This document shows, in pieces, positions 51,154 through 59,628 of a stretch of DNA of 64,000 bases. Source of the stretch: Lachnospiraceae bacterium (GTDB lineage Bacteria; Bacillota; Clostridia; Lachnospirales; Lachnospiraceae); NCBI GenBank assembly GCA_015258065.1, contig JABZIZ010000005.1:66330-130329 (forward strand). Direction: 5' to 3'. The first letter of the stretch is position 1; every line of letters starts with the position of its first letter. The translations under genes were made by a program, and so were the position numbers. The notes beneath the pieces were generated by a model. The model did no database searches, was not told the origin of the DNA, and was given only the letters and a program-made list of their open reading frames with translations.

Positions 51154-52851
51154 CTACTCTCTCCAAACACCTTCCTTCAGAAAACGTTGTGCCATTGTTT
51201 CTGCCCGTTCCACAATCTCCGTCTCATATCCCATCAATTTTAGCAGTTGAATGGCATTTCTTGTCTTTGCCACCCCGGCCTGCAGGTGATAATGAAAATG
51301 AATGTCATTCTCTGTGATGTCCCCTTCAAAATAATAATAGTCGTAGACATCGTTTAACATTCCTGTTAATTCTATATCGTGAGTCGCTGCAAAACAGAGC
51401 ACGTTCTCCCGACTGAAATAACGAAGAATCTCTGTAGAAGCCGCAATTCTCTCTACCGTATTGGTGCCGCGAAGAACCTCATCTACGAAGCAAAGGACCT
51501 TATTTCCACCCTTTTTCGATTCGTCAATCACCCTCTTTAACGCCTTAATCTCCACCATATAATAGCTGTCCCCTCCCTCCAGATCATCCCGGAGTGTCAT
51601 GGAAGAAAAGATGCGGAAAATGGGCGCACAATAACTTTCTGCCGGTACCGTCTGGATCGTTTGCGCCAGAAGAGAACAAAGCGCTATTGTTTTTAAGAAG
51701 GTCGATTTCCCGGATGCATTGGATCCCGTGATCAAAATATTTTTTTGACACCGGATGGAGTTCTTGACCGGATGCTGTAAAAGAGGATGATATGCCCCCG
51801 TAATGGTAAGTCCCCCTCCATCCTCCCATCTGGGAATGCTCCAGCCCTCCTTCAAGGAGGCACGGAAGCAGGCAATCGAGAGCGGAACTTCCATCCTGCC
51901 GATTTTCTCGTGCAAACAGTCCACATCCTCTCGGTGCTCCTTGAGTTCCGAGAACATCTGATTGCACTTAATCAAATCAATATGCGTAAGAATGCGCAAA
52001 TAATCCACCAGAAGGTCCAGCGGATTCCCGCTTCCGGACATTCTGGCAGATGACATGAGAATAGAGGAACCTCTACGAAAAGCAGAAAGAGATTGGATTG
52101 CCTGATGAAGCTCTTGCAGTTCCAGGTCAAAGGTTTCCTGCAACCTTTCATGATGAATTCGTTCCAATTTCTCCGCCTCTCCTAACAAGCGAAGAACATA
52201 ATAAAACACAGAAAGATAAGCATCACTGCGTCCCTTCTCCTGAAAATAAGTGATCATGTTTACACAGATCATTCCCACCAGAAAAAGAGGCGCCCCCGAA
52301 ACAGAAAAAATGCAGCAGACCAAGGAGAAGATCAGAAGGAAAAGCAGCAGAAAATGTTTGCCGTTGCTGCGTTTTTTCTCCTGATCCAGTAAGTGCAGAT
52401 AATCATAAATCGAAAACCTGCCCCGTTGTCGCAGCATATAAAACTGATATTGTAATTGCAGTCGTACGTCACCATCTGTTTGGAGAAGTTCGATTTGTCT
52501 CTCCAGCCGTGCTCTCTCGGACGCATTCAGACGACAAGGGTTGCGCAGGAAATCATACAAGACCTCCTCCCCCGCTGCCGATTCGCAATAATTCAGACGC
52601 GCAAAAACAGAGTCCATCTCCAAGTCATTCCAGGTAATGTCATCGATGGCATTCTCCTGTCTATGCTCCTCAAAAAAGTGCGAAACATGAGAAAGGGCTT
52701 CTTCCCCAGAATTCCGATTAGGAGAAGCCCCATACTGTGTTTTTTTGAGATCCCGAAAACGTTCTTTTGCCTTTTTTTGGTCGGAATGATTTCGCCAGAT
52801 GAGAAAAAGGGACAGGATCCCTATCGTACAGACCCAAAACAGTACCGTCAA
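51154..52851 (-). CDS. Membrane-associated MutS-family ATPase
   Basis: This 565-residue protein has a MutS-type ABC ATPase at the C-terminus (ITGSNASGKSTFLKTIAL, DDLEGGDSYYMVEIKALK, CFVDEVLRGTNTVERIAA, CFAATHDIELT) and clamp-like helices before it. The mismatch-recognition domain is missing. The N-terminus holds a membrane helix (about 3-19), and a second hydrophobic stretch lies at about 172-205 (FLLLFLLIFSLVCCIFS). It is therefore not a MutS mismatch-repair protein nor a MutS2, but a family with no known role that I can name. TTG 52851 overlaps the tyrS stop, with AAGGTG five bases upstream. Confidence 0.87.
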   Translation of the reverse strand: MTVLFWVCTIGILSLFLIWRNHSDQKKAKERFRDLKKTQYGASPNRNSGEEALSHVSHFFEEHRQENAIDDITWNDLEMDSVFARLNYCESAAGEEVLYDFLRNPCRLNASERARLERQIELLQTDGDVRLQLQYQFYMLRQRGRFSIYDYLHLLDQEKKRSNGKHFLLLFLLIFSLVCCIFSVSGAPLFLVGMICVNMITYFQEKGRSDAYLSVFYYVLRLLGEAEKLERIHHERLQETFDLELQELHQAIQSLSAFRRGSSILMSSARMSGSGNPLDLLVDYLRILTHIDLIKCNQMFSELKEHREDVDCLHEKIGRMEVPLSIACFRASLKEGWSIPRWEDGGGLTITGAYHPLLQHPVKNSIRCQKNILITGSNASGKSTFLKTIALCSLLAQTIQTVPAESYCAPIFRIFSSMTLRDDLEGGDSYYMVEIKALKRVIDESKKGGNKVLCFVDEVLRGTNTVERIAASTEILRYFSRENVLCFAATHDIELTGMLNDVYDYYYFEGDITENDIHFHYHLQAGVAKTRNAIQLLKLMGYETEIVERAETMAQRFLKEGVWRE

Positions 52852-54080
52852 AAGATCACCTTCTTAAATGCCTTTTTCCCGCGTCTGACCATAACTCCAT
52901 CCTTGAAGAAAGCCGCCTCATAGGAAGTCTTGACCTCACTCACTTTTTCTTCTGCAACGGTCACACCGCCCTGCTCCACTGCACGTCTGGCCTCACTCCT
53001 GGTCTTGGTGAGTCCTGCGGCGACAAGAACCTGCATGATGTCAATCTTGCCATCTTTAAAATCAGCCTCCGACAGTTCTACCGTCGGTATTTCTGCACCA
53101 TTGAAACTCCCACCTGCAAAAAGCGCCTTGGCACCTGTCCTGGCCTTCTTGGCTTCCTCTTCTCCGTGCACTAAAGTGGTCAGCTCCGTCGCCAGGATTT
53201 CCTTGGCTTCATTCAGCCTGGATCCCTCCCACTTATCCATTTCGTCTATTTGTTCCAGCGGAAGAAAGGTCATTTTGCGTAAAAACAAGAGCACATCCGC
53301 ATCATCTACATTTCTCCAGTATTGATAAAAGTCAAAGGGACTGGTCTTATTCGGATCCAGCCATACTGCACCGGAAGCGCTCTTTCCCATCTTGGTTCCA
53401 TCGTGTTTTAATAACAGCGGGAAGGTCATGGCATAAGCATCTTTGCCGAGTTTTTTACGGATGAGTTCCGTCCCTCCCAACATATTGCTCCATTGGTCGT
53501 CTCCCCCCATCTGCATATCGCAACCGTATTTCTGAAAAAGCATATAAAAATCATAGCTTTGCATTAACATATAAGAGAATTCCAAAAAAGAAAGCCCCTG
53601 TTCAAGACGGTTTACATAGCACCTTGCCCGCAGCATTTCATTTACTGAAAAACAGGGACCAATGTCACGCATAAACTCTAAGAAGTTCAAATTGCGCAGC
53701 CAATCTGCATTATTGGCAAGGATCGCCTGTCCGTCATCAAAGTGAATAAAGTTGCTGAGCTGTTTTTTGAAACACTCAATATTATGATCAATCGTTTCGA
53801 CCGAAACGACCTTTCGCATATCCGTACGCCCGGAAGGATCTCCGATCATGCCGGTTCCGCCACCCATCAGCGCGATTGGTCGATTGCCTGCCATTTGCAG
53901 TCGTTTCATTAAAAGCATTGCCATGAAATGTCCCACATGCAAGGAGTCCGCTGTCGGGTCAAAACCAATATAAAAAACTGCCTTTCCGGCATTGATCCGT
54001 TCTTTTATGTCCTCTTCATCTGTCAATTGCGCCAACAGTCCTCTGGCCTTCAATTCATCATAAATCTGCATGAATTCCAT
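52848..54080 (-). CDS. tyrS: Tyrosyl-tRNA synthetase
   Basis: This 410-residue class I enzyme charges tRNA-Tyr. The HIGH-like motif is LHVGHFMAM and the KMSKS motif is KMGKSASGAV. GGDDQWSNMLGG is a family segment and an S4-like RNA-binding domain closes the protein (VAAGLTKTRSEARRAVEQGG). The extended -10 promoter lies about 38 bases upstream. The leader is too short for a T-box, which is common before tyrS in Bacilli. It overlaps the MutS-like gene by four bases. Confidence 0.97.
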   Translation of the reverse strand: MEFMQIYDELKARGLLAQLTDEEDIKERINAGKAVFYIGFDPTADSLHVGHFMAMLLMKRLQMAGNRPIALMGGGTGMIGDPSGRTDMRKVVSVETIDHNIECFKKQLSNFIHFDDGQAILANNADWLRNLNFLEFMRDIGPCFSVNEMLRARCYVNRLEQGLSFLEFSYMLMQSYDFYMLFQKYGCDMQMGGDDQWSNMLGGTELIRKKLGKDAYAMTFPLLLKHDGTKMGKSASGAVWLDPNKTSPFDFYQYWRNVDDADVLLFLRKMTFLPLEQIDEMDKWEGSRLNEAKEILATELTTLVHGEEEAKKARTGAKALFAGGSFNGAEIPTVELSEADFKDGKIDIMQVLVAAGLTKTRSEARRAVEQGGVTVAEEKVSEVKTSYEAAFFKDGVMVRRGKKAFKKVIF

Positions 54081-54117
54081 TCCTTTCCTGAATCTATATT
54101 TCTTCTCTTAGCAGAAA

Positions 54118-54126
54118 ATTATATCA
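54118..54126 (-). promoter_or_regulatory. Extended -10 promoter of tyrS
   Basis: The minus strand reads TGATATAAT, an extended -10 element (TGnTATAAT). No -35 match is seen at the usual distance. Transcription would start about 30 bases before the tyrS ATG. Confidence 0.55.
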
Positions 54127-54172
54127 TAGAACTCATTCTTGCGGATAGCTGTCATTTTTTTCAATTTTATTC

Positions 54173-54201
54173 TTGAAACAAGAAATGCCCTGTGATAGAA
54201 T
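54173..54201 (+). promoter_or_regulatory. Promoter of the tRNA pair
   Basis: TTGAAA (54173-54178), a 17-base spacer and TAGAAT (54196-54201) lie 16 bases before the tRNA-Ala gene and diverge from tyrS. Confidence 0.75.
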
Positions 54202-54217
54202 AAAAAAGTCGTTTTGA

Positions 54218-54290
54218 GGGGCTATAGCTCAGCTGGGAGAGCGCAGCGTTCGCAACGCTGAGGTCGGGGGTTCGATCCCCCTTGGCTCCA
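54218..54290 (+). tRNA. tRNA-Ala (anticodon CGC)
   Basis: A 73-nucleotide cloverleaf: acceptor GGGGCTA/TGGCTCC with discriminator A, D stem GCTC/GAGC, anticodon stem CAGCG/CGCTG with loop TTCGCAA (anticodon CGC, reading GCG), and T loop TTCGATC. The G3-U70 wobble pair, the main alanine identity element, is present. CCA is not encoded. Confidence 0.96.
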
Positions 54291-54335
54291 ATTCGAATGC
54301 GATATCAACTTGACAACCGAATGATTCCCTCTTAT

Positions 54336-54406
54336 GCATGTGTAGTTCATCGGTAGAACGCCAGCTTCCCAAGCTGGAGAGGTGGGTTCGACTCCCATCA
54401 CGTGCT
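54336..54406 (+). tRNA. tRNA-Gly (anticodon CCC)
   Basis: A 71-nucleotide cloverleaf: acceptor GCATGTG/CACGTGC, D stem GTTC/GAAC, anticodon stem CCAGC/GCTGG with loop TTCCCAA (anticodon CCC, reading GGG), T loop TTCGACT and discriminator T. CCA is not encoded. A run of six T residues (54406-54411) follows at once, likely aiding termination, and overlaps the stop codon of the convergent FAD gene. Confidence 0.95.
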
Positions 54407-54409
54407 TTT

Positions 54410-56134
54410 TTATTTGTGCAAAGCCATCGCTTCTGCGACCTTGATGCCGTCTACCGCAGCAGACATGATTCCGCCTGCATACCCGGCCCCCTCTCCGCAC
54501 GGATATAAACCTTTTGCAAAAACAGACTGCAGGCTCTCATCTCTCGTAATCCGCACAGGAGAAGACGTCCTTCCCTCTACCCCGGCAAGCAGAGCTTCCG
54601 AACTGTCAAACCCCCGGATTTTCTTTCCAAATTGTTGGATTCCTTCGCAAAGTGCCACATTCAATGCCGGCGGAAGAATTTGATGGACCTTTCCAAAAAC
54701 AGCCTCTCCCCGAAATGCATTTTCCGGTATCCCGGCACTTTGCTCCCGTAACTCTTCCTCGTTGCACTTTTCTGAAGATAAGACGTTCCTCAAAAAAACG
54801 CCATAGCTTTCTACCGGGATCTTCCCTCCCCCGATCCGGAAGGCTCTTTCCTCCAATTCCCGTTGAAAAGAAACGCCGGACAGCACGCCCTCTTCCGGAA
54901 AATCTTCCTTCCCTACTGTCAGGACAATGGCACTGTTTGCATATCCAGATGCACGTAGATGTTCACTCATTCCATTCACCGTAAGCCTTCCCTCTTCTGA
55001 AGATGCATTGACCACAAACCCGCCCGGACACATACAGAAGGAATAAACGCCCCTCCCGTCTTTTGCATGGGTGACCAGCTTGTACGAGGCAGCGGGAAGA
55101 CCCACAGGATCACTGATTCCATATTGCGACGCATTGATGAGAGGCTGGGGATGGATGATGCGCAGACCGACGGCAAACGCCTTTTGCTCCATGGGAATTC
55201 CCTGTTCGTACAGAGAAAAAAAAGTGTCTCTTGCGCTATGTCCAATGGCTAAAACGACCTGATCGGCATAAAACCTTCCCCGGTTCGTTTCCACGCCCCT
55301 TACCTGACGACCGTTCAGAATGAAGCGCTCTACTCTGGTTTGAAAATGAAATTCCGCTCCCATCCGGATCATCTCTTCCCGCAAATGAACAACCACATTT
55401 CTAAGAAGATCGGTGCCTATATGCGGTTTGGCCTCATACAAAATGTCTCGAGGCGCTCCTGCCTCATGCAAGATGCGGAGTACCTCTTTTTGTCTTCCGA
55501 AACGATCCTTCGTCAATGTATTTAATTTTCCGTCTGAAAAAGTTCCGGCTCCTCCTTCTCCAAACTGCACGTTGGACTCTCCGTTCAGTTTTCCTGTCTG
55601 CCAAAAGGACGCTACCTGTCTCGTTCTTTCTTCTATCCTGCATCCACGCTCCAGTACCACAGGGCAGTCTCCATGCCTGGCCAGTTCATAGGCGGCAAAC
55701 AATCCGGCAGGTCCGCTGCCTATGATAATGGGTGGTTTTTTTCCTCCTATTCGAATACCGGGGCCTTCGGATGTCCCGGTCATAAGATCGGCCTCTTTCT
55801 TTTCTTTTACCATGGCGGAAAAGTCATAGACGTCCGGTTGCACCTGCTGAATCGAAAGAGATCCTTTTGTCTCCTTCCTCTTGCGGTACAAGCGCTCTTC
55901 CACCCGTTTGTCCAAAGTAAGGTCGCAGGCGTAGAGATCATAGATCATCGGTTTCTTTCGAGCGTCAATCGAATGTTTGACAATCTGAAGAGAGCGTATT
56001 TGTCCCTCGTCCACATGCAGGTTCTTTGCTGCTCTTTGCTTTAATTCCCTGATCAGCTCGGAATATTCCGGTTCCCCTCCGGCAAACCCCTTTTTCATCC
56101 CATCGTTTTTCAGTGTAATCGTGATGCGCAACAT
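54410..56134 (-). CDS. FAD-dependent oxidoreductase, COG2509-type
   Basis: This 574-residue flavoprotein has an N-terminal RNA-binding-like leader domain (about 1-110), then the FAD dinucleotide motif IIIGSGPAGLFAAYELA, an arginine-rich segment and FGEGGAGTFSDGKLNTLT, and a C-terminal FAD-closing motif LYPCGEGAGYAGGIMSAAVDG. This is the conserved uncharacterised FAD-dependent dehydrogenase family common in Clostridia. Substrate is unknown. It is followed by no other minus-strand gene until tyrS; its stop overlaps the tRNA-Gly terminator. It lies 26 bases after the second FAD gene. Confidence 0.9.
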   Translation of the reverse strand: MLRITITLKNDGMKKGFAGGEPEYSELIRELKQRAAKNLHVDEGQIRSLQIVKHSIDARKKPMIYDLYACDLTLDKRVEERLYRKRKETKGSLSIQQVQPDVYDFSAMVKEKKEADLMTGTSEGPGIRIGGKKPPIIIGSGPAGLFAAYELARHGDCPVVLERGCRIEERTRQVASFWQTGKLNGESNVQFGEGGAGTFSDGKLNTLTKDRFGRQKEVLRILHEAGAPRDILYEAKPHIGTDLLRNVVVHLREEMIRMGAEFHFQTRVERFILNGRQVRGVETNRGRFYADQVVLAIGHSARDTFFSLYEQGIPMEQKAFAVGLRIIHPQPLINASQYGISDPVGLPAASYKLVTHAKDGRGVYSFCMCPGGFVVNASSEEGRLTVNGMSEHLRASGYANSAIVLTVGKEDFPEEGVLSGVSFQRELEERAFRIGGGKIPVESYGVFLRNVLSSEKCNEEELREQSAGIPENAFRGEAVFGKVHQILPPALNVALCEGIQQFGKKIRGFDSSEALLAGVEGRTSSPVRITRDESLQSVFAKGLYPCGEGAGYAGGIMSAAVDGIKVAEAMALHK

Positions 56135-56160
56135 AGACTTCCTCTTCTCACTCTCCCCTT

Positions 56161-57426
56161 CTATCTTTCCGCTGCAAAGTTAGACGCTTCCCTTCCGGCA
56201 ATCATCCCACTCACCCATGCAAAATGAAGATTATAGCCTCCACAGCGTCCATTGACATTCAGTAATTCCCCTGCCAGGAAAACGCCCGGGACCTTTTTCG
56301 ACTCCAAATGTTCGTTCACCTCCGATAAGTCTACGCCTCCGGCCGTTACTTGTGCACTGGAAAAAGAATCTGTTGCAGAAATCGAAATTTCCAAATTCCG
56401 GTACATCTGAAAGATTTTTTCCAGAGAAACAGAAGACACCGACTCTGCAGCCATCTCCGGCTTTACTCCATTCCTTTTCAAAATCATTTCCGTTAAGAGA
56501 GAATGAGAAAAGCCGTTGAACAGTTCTCCGAGCTGACGGTTTCTCCTCCGCGTTTTCCTCTCTTCGCAAATATTGTGATATTCCTGATCCGAATAATCAG
56601 GAAATAAATTCAGCTTCGCAATCATCCTTTGCTTTCCGGTCAAGGAAAAAGATGAAAGCGCAGACGCAACCATGGCAGATGCTTGTAAAACCGGGATTCC
56701 TGAAATCCCTCCTTCCGTGATTTGAATTTCTCCCTCCTCTGTCGCAATCAAACGATCCCTCTTCCCCTCTTCTCGCACAAAAAAAGACACCCTGGCTTCG
56801 ATACGAAGTCCTGACTGCTTCGGAAGATCTGCATCCGTGGACTTCAATCGAACAAGCGCCGGTAGGGGAGGGATTGTCTTCATTCCAAGCCTGGAAGCCA
56901 TATAATATCCATCTCCGCTGGACATCGTGGATTTGGGGCCTGCCATCCCCCCACAGGATAAGATCACTGCATCCGCTTCATACAAGGTAGAAGAGGTTCT
57001 GATCGAAAAAATCTGACTCTTAGGTATCACCTGTTTTACCTGAACCTGATCGATCACCCGGATCCCCAGATGGCGAATTTCCGATTGGAAAGCTTCCACC
57101 ACACTGCTTGCCTGACCGGAGTAGGGGTAAAGTCCACCCTCTTCTTCCCGAATCAGCACCCCTATTGATTTTAAAAAATCTCTTACGTCTTTCTCGGAAA
57201 TCTGACGAAACAAAGAAGGCAGATAGGCTCTAGCGCCTTGATTATAATCTTCCGGCACAATGCCCGCGTGCGACAGATTGCACCTGCCATTTCCCGTCAT
57301 GGAGAGTTTTTTTCCTACCGTTTGATTCTTTTCTAAAATGAGAACATCCGTCCCATTTCGCGCTGCAATGATGGCCGCACACATTCCGGCAGCACCTGCT
57401 CCAACAATGATGACCTTCGATTTCAT
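56161..57426 (-). CDS. HI0933/YhiN-family flavoprotein
   Basis: This 421-residue protein belongs to the HI0933-like (YhiN, sometimes aminoacetone oxidase) family. The FAD motif VGAGAAGMCAAIIAARNG is at the N-terminus, with KLSMTGNGRCNLSHAG and the C-terminal GVFLAGELLNVNGRCGGYNLHFAWVSG split here to its core GRCGGYNL. The role of the family is not settled. It overlaps the upstream flippase gene by four bases and precedes the COG2509-type flavoprotein, a pairing seen in related genomes. Confidence 0.92.
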   Translation of the reverse strand: MKSKVIIVGAGAAGMCAAIIAARNGTDVLILEKNQTVGKKLSMTGNGRCNLSHAGIVPEDYNQGARAYLPSLFRQISEKDVRDFLKSIGVLIREEEGGLYPYSGQASSVVEAFQSEIRHLGIRVIDQVQVKQVIPKSQIFSIRTSSTLYEADAVILSCGGMAGPKSTMSSGDGYYMASRLGMKTIPPLPALVRLKSTDADLPKQSGLRIEARVSFFVREEGKRDRLIATEEGEIQITEGGISGIPVLQASAMVASALSSFSLTGKQRMIAKLNLFPDYSDQEYHNICEERKTRRRNRQLGELFNGFSHSLLTEMILKRNGVKPEMAAESVSSVSLEKIFQMYRNLEISISATDSFSSAQVTAGGVDLSEVNEHLESKKVPGVFLAGELLNVNGRCGGYNLHFAWVSGMIAGREASNFAAER

Positions 57427-59051
57427 TCTCTCTTTTTCCTGAAATTCAGATTGCGATCCAAAACGGCGATCTCATGATCTGTCAATCCGTGCAGCCTTCG
57501 TATCAGGTAGAGGTACAAGAGCGTTCCCACAACAATGCACCCCATCATCGTGACGATGTCTCCTACCAATAATTTCAGCGGTCTTCCAATGACATAAATC
57601 ACAAAAGCACAGACCGATGCGATTCCAAACGGAAGCAAAAATGTTTTCACCAAATCTCTTCCATGCACCTGCATCATGGCATCCAGCTCGTATAATAACA
57701 AAAGATCGTAAATGAAGAAATAAGCGATTTCTGAAAGAATCACCACAGAAAGCCCTTTTTTAAAAAGAAAGATCCCGCCAACGAGCAAAATACCGCCGAT
57801 CATACTGCTGGCGAACGAGTTGAACAGACAAAGCCTGCGGAGGTGAACAGCAGAAAGAACCACCCCCCCGCTGATGGAGAGCGCAACAAAAATCATCAGA
57901 AAGGCTCCGCAGCCCAACAGTCGGTTCATCATCGGAGTCGAAATGCCAAAGAGAGACGTCCCTATTTGTTCCGATAAAGCAAGGAAAAAGGCAGAAAGGG
58001 GAAAAAGAATCACGCACTGTCCATGGATAAACTGACGATAGAGGGAAAGAGATAACTCTCTTCTTTTGCGTTTCCATGCACGAATGAGCCTTGTCCCGCT
58101 CTTTAAAAACGGAATGACCACTACCAGACTGATCAGCAGGGAAAAAGAATGAAAGTAAGCATAGTACATCCCGACCAGAGAAGGAAGATCTCGATCCGGG
58201 CGGCGAAGATGGTGGAAGAAAACAGTAAGAAAAAGGCCAGACAAAAGCAGAAGTTCAGGAAGAAACAGGTGAAAGAACCCCTGAAACATCAAAGGCATCA
58301 AGGGAAGGTCTTTGCTGAGGAAGGCCGGTTTTGCTTTCTTTAATTGCCTCGCCATATCCGTGCGAAATTTGATGTGGGCGGTCAACAAGAACAAAAGAGT
58401 GATCAGATTCGCCAGTAAAAGTCCTATGACAGAAAAGATTGCCACATAGCAGTAAGCAGAGTCATTTGTATACAATAAAAGGTCAATCCGTTTCCCGTAC
58501 TGATCACCGAACAACGCAAAAAAAACGGCAAATAACAGACTGAGCAACATTCTTAAGAGGTCCGCAAAAGTAGAGAAACTTTTTTTGAAATCTCCCTCCC
58601 ATTGCGCCTGTATCATTCCTTGCAGAAACAGGAGAAGAGGCAGAAAAGCAGCCAGAGAAAATGCATATCCCGATTTGGGCGCTCCATTCAAATAAACGGA
58701 GAATTTCAGCCCCCCCATTCCCAGAAGAAGAGACAAGAGAAACGTCGGGAAAAGAAAGTGCCTGTATGCTCTCTTACATTCCTCTTTTGCGTTTCTCAGT
58801 TGTTTTCTTTCGATATAGTAACGAATATTACGCGCTAGGATCCGCCTAAGTAAAAAATGAAAAAGGAGAAACGCAAAGAAAAAAAGCTCAAAGGCAGGAA
58901 ACAGGTAGGCTAAAGCCGAAACGCCAAGCAACATGGCGATCAGGACGCGGATCAGAACAAACACCGCACAGGAGGCAAAAAGATACCCCAACTGCTGTTC
59001 TTCAAAGAACGCCCTCCGTAGAATTCCCTCGCTCCTTTTTTTGGCTTGCAT
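57423..59051 (-). CDS. MOP-superfamily polysaccharide/lipid flippase-like protein
   Basis: This 542-residue protein has about 12-14 membrane helices and weak similarity to the multidrug/oligosaccharidyl-lipid/polysaccharide exporters such as MurJ or SpoVB. Evidence is mainly the helix pattern and segments such as GMGGLKFSVYLNG and FALFGDQYGKRID. The N-terminal helix pair and the basic loops are consistent with that fold. Its cargo is unknown; lipid II or a wall precursor is possible. ATG follows GGGAGAAGT. It lies between ybeY and the flavoprotein genes, replacing dgkA/era that often follow ybeY. Confidence 0.72.
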   Translation of the reverse strand: MQAKKRSEGILRRAFFEEQQLGYLFASCAVFVLIRVLIAMLLGVSALAYLFPAFELFFFAFLLFHFLLRRILARNIRYYIERKQLRNAKEECKRAYRHFLFPTFLLSLLLGMGGLKFSVYLNGAPKSGYAFSLAAFLPLLLFLQGMIQAQWEGDFKKSFSTFADLLRMLLSLLFAVFFALFGDQYGKRIDLLLYTNDSAYCYVAIFSVIGLLLANLITLLFLLTAHIKFRTDMARQLKKAKPAFLSKDLPLMPLMFQGFFHLFLPELLLLSGLFLTVFFHHLRRPDRDLPSLVGMYYAYFHSFSLLISLVVVIPFLKSGTRLIRAWKRKRRELSLSLYRQFIHGQCVILFPLSAFFLALSEQIGTSLFGISTPMMNRLLGCGAFLMIFVALSISGGVVLSAVHLRRLCLFNSFASSMIGGILLVGGIFLFKKGLSVVILSEIAYFFIYDLLLLYELDAMMQVHGRDLVKTFLLPFGIASVCAFVIYVIGRPLKLLVGDIVTMMGCIVVGTLLYLYLIRRLHGLTDHEIAVLDRNLNFRKKRE

Positions 59052-59082
59052 ACTTCTCCCTTATCTGGCGATTGCAATCGTT

Positions 59083-59628
59083 CTAAGAATCTCTCGTGAT
59101 TCCCAGAGCACATAAAACCGACTCCTGCAACTTTTCCATCCGCTCCCCTTCTTCTTCTGTACCATGATCATATCCAAGCAAATGTAGCATGGAATGCGCC
59201 ACGAGAAAAGCAAACTCCCGCTTCTCACTATGGCCGTATTCCTCCGCCTGTGATTTCACCCGTCTTGCATTGATCATGATATCTCCCAAAAGAATGTTTC
59301 CACTCTCCGGATTGGTACATCCCTCTGCATACCTCTCCCAGGCATCATCAAATTCCTCGGGTGATTGCAACTCAAAACCGGGAAAAGAAAGCACATCGGT
59401 CGATGAATCGATCTGCCGGTAGAGCAGATTGCATTGACGAATTCCCTCATCTCCTGTGATTTTCAGATTCACTTCCACGTTCGTAGGCTTGTTTAGCAGA
59501 AGGAGTGTTTTTTCTCCAACGGCATAGGCTACCTTTTCCGGGTCAAACCCGAATTCCCTGCAAAGATCCCCGGGAACGGAAGTATCTTCTCCAGGCTCCT
59601 CCTCTTCGATTTCAACGTAAAAAATCAT
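59083..59628 (-). CDS. ybeY: Endoribonuclease YbeY (rRNA maturation)
   Basis: YbeY is a single-strand endoribonuclease needed for 16S rRNA 3' maturation and 70S quality control. The zinc-binding motif HSMLHLLGYDHG is intact, preceded by TDVLSFPGFE and GNILLGDIMINARRV. The 181-residue length is a little above average owing to an acidic insert (ELQSPEEFDDAWERYAEGC). It overlaps the PgpH-like gene by 17 bases, keeping the conserved order phoH-pgpH-ybeY. Confidence 0.96.
   Translation of the reverse strand: MIFYVEIEEEEPGEDTSVPGDLCREFGFDPEKVAYAVGEKTLLLLNKPTNVEVNLKITGDEGIRQCNLLYRQIDSSTDVLSFPGFELQSPEEFDDAWERYAEGCTNPESGNILLGDIMINARRVKSQAEEYGHSEKREFAFLVAHSMLHLLGYDHGTEEEGERMEKLQESVLCALGITRDS

Noticed and set aside
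54081..54217. T-box riboswitch before tyrS
   Set aside because: An extended -10 promoter lies about 38 bases before the start, leaving a leader too short; no T-box sequence is seen.
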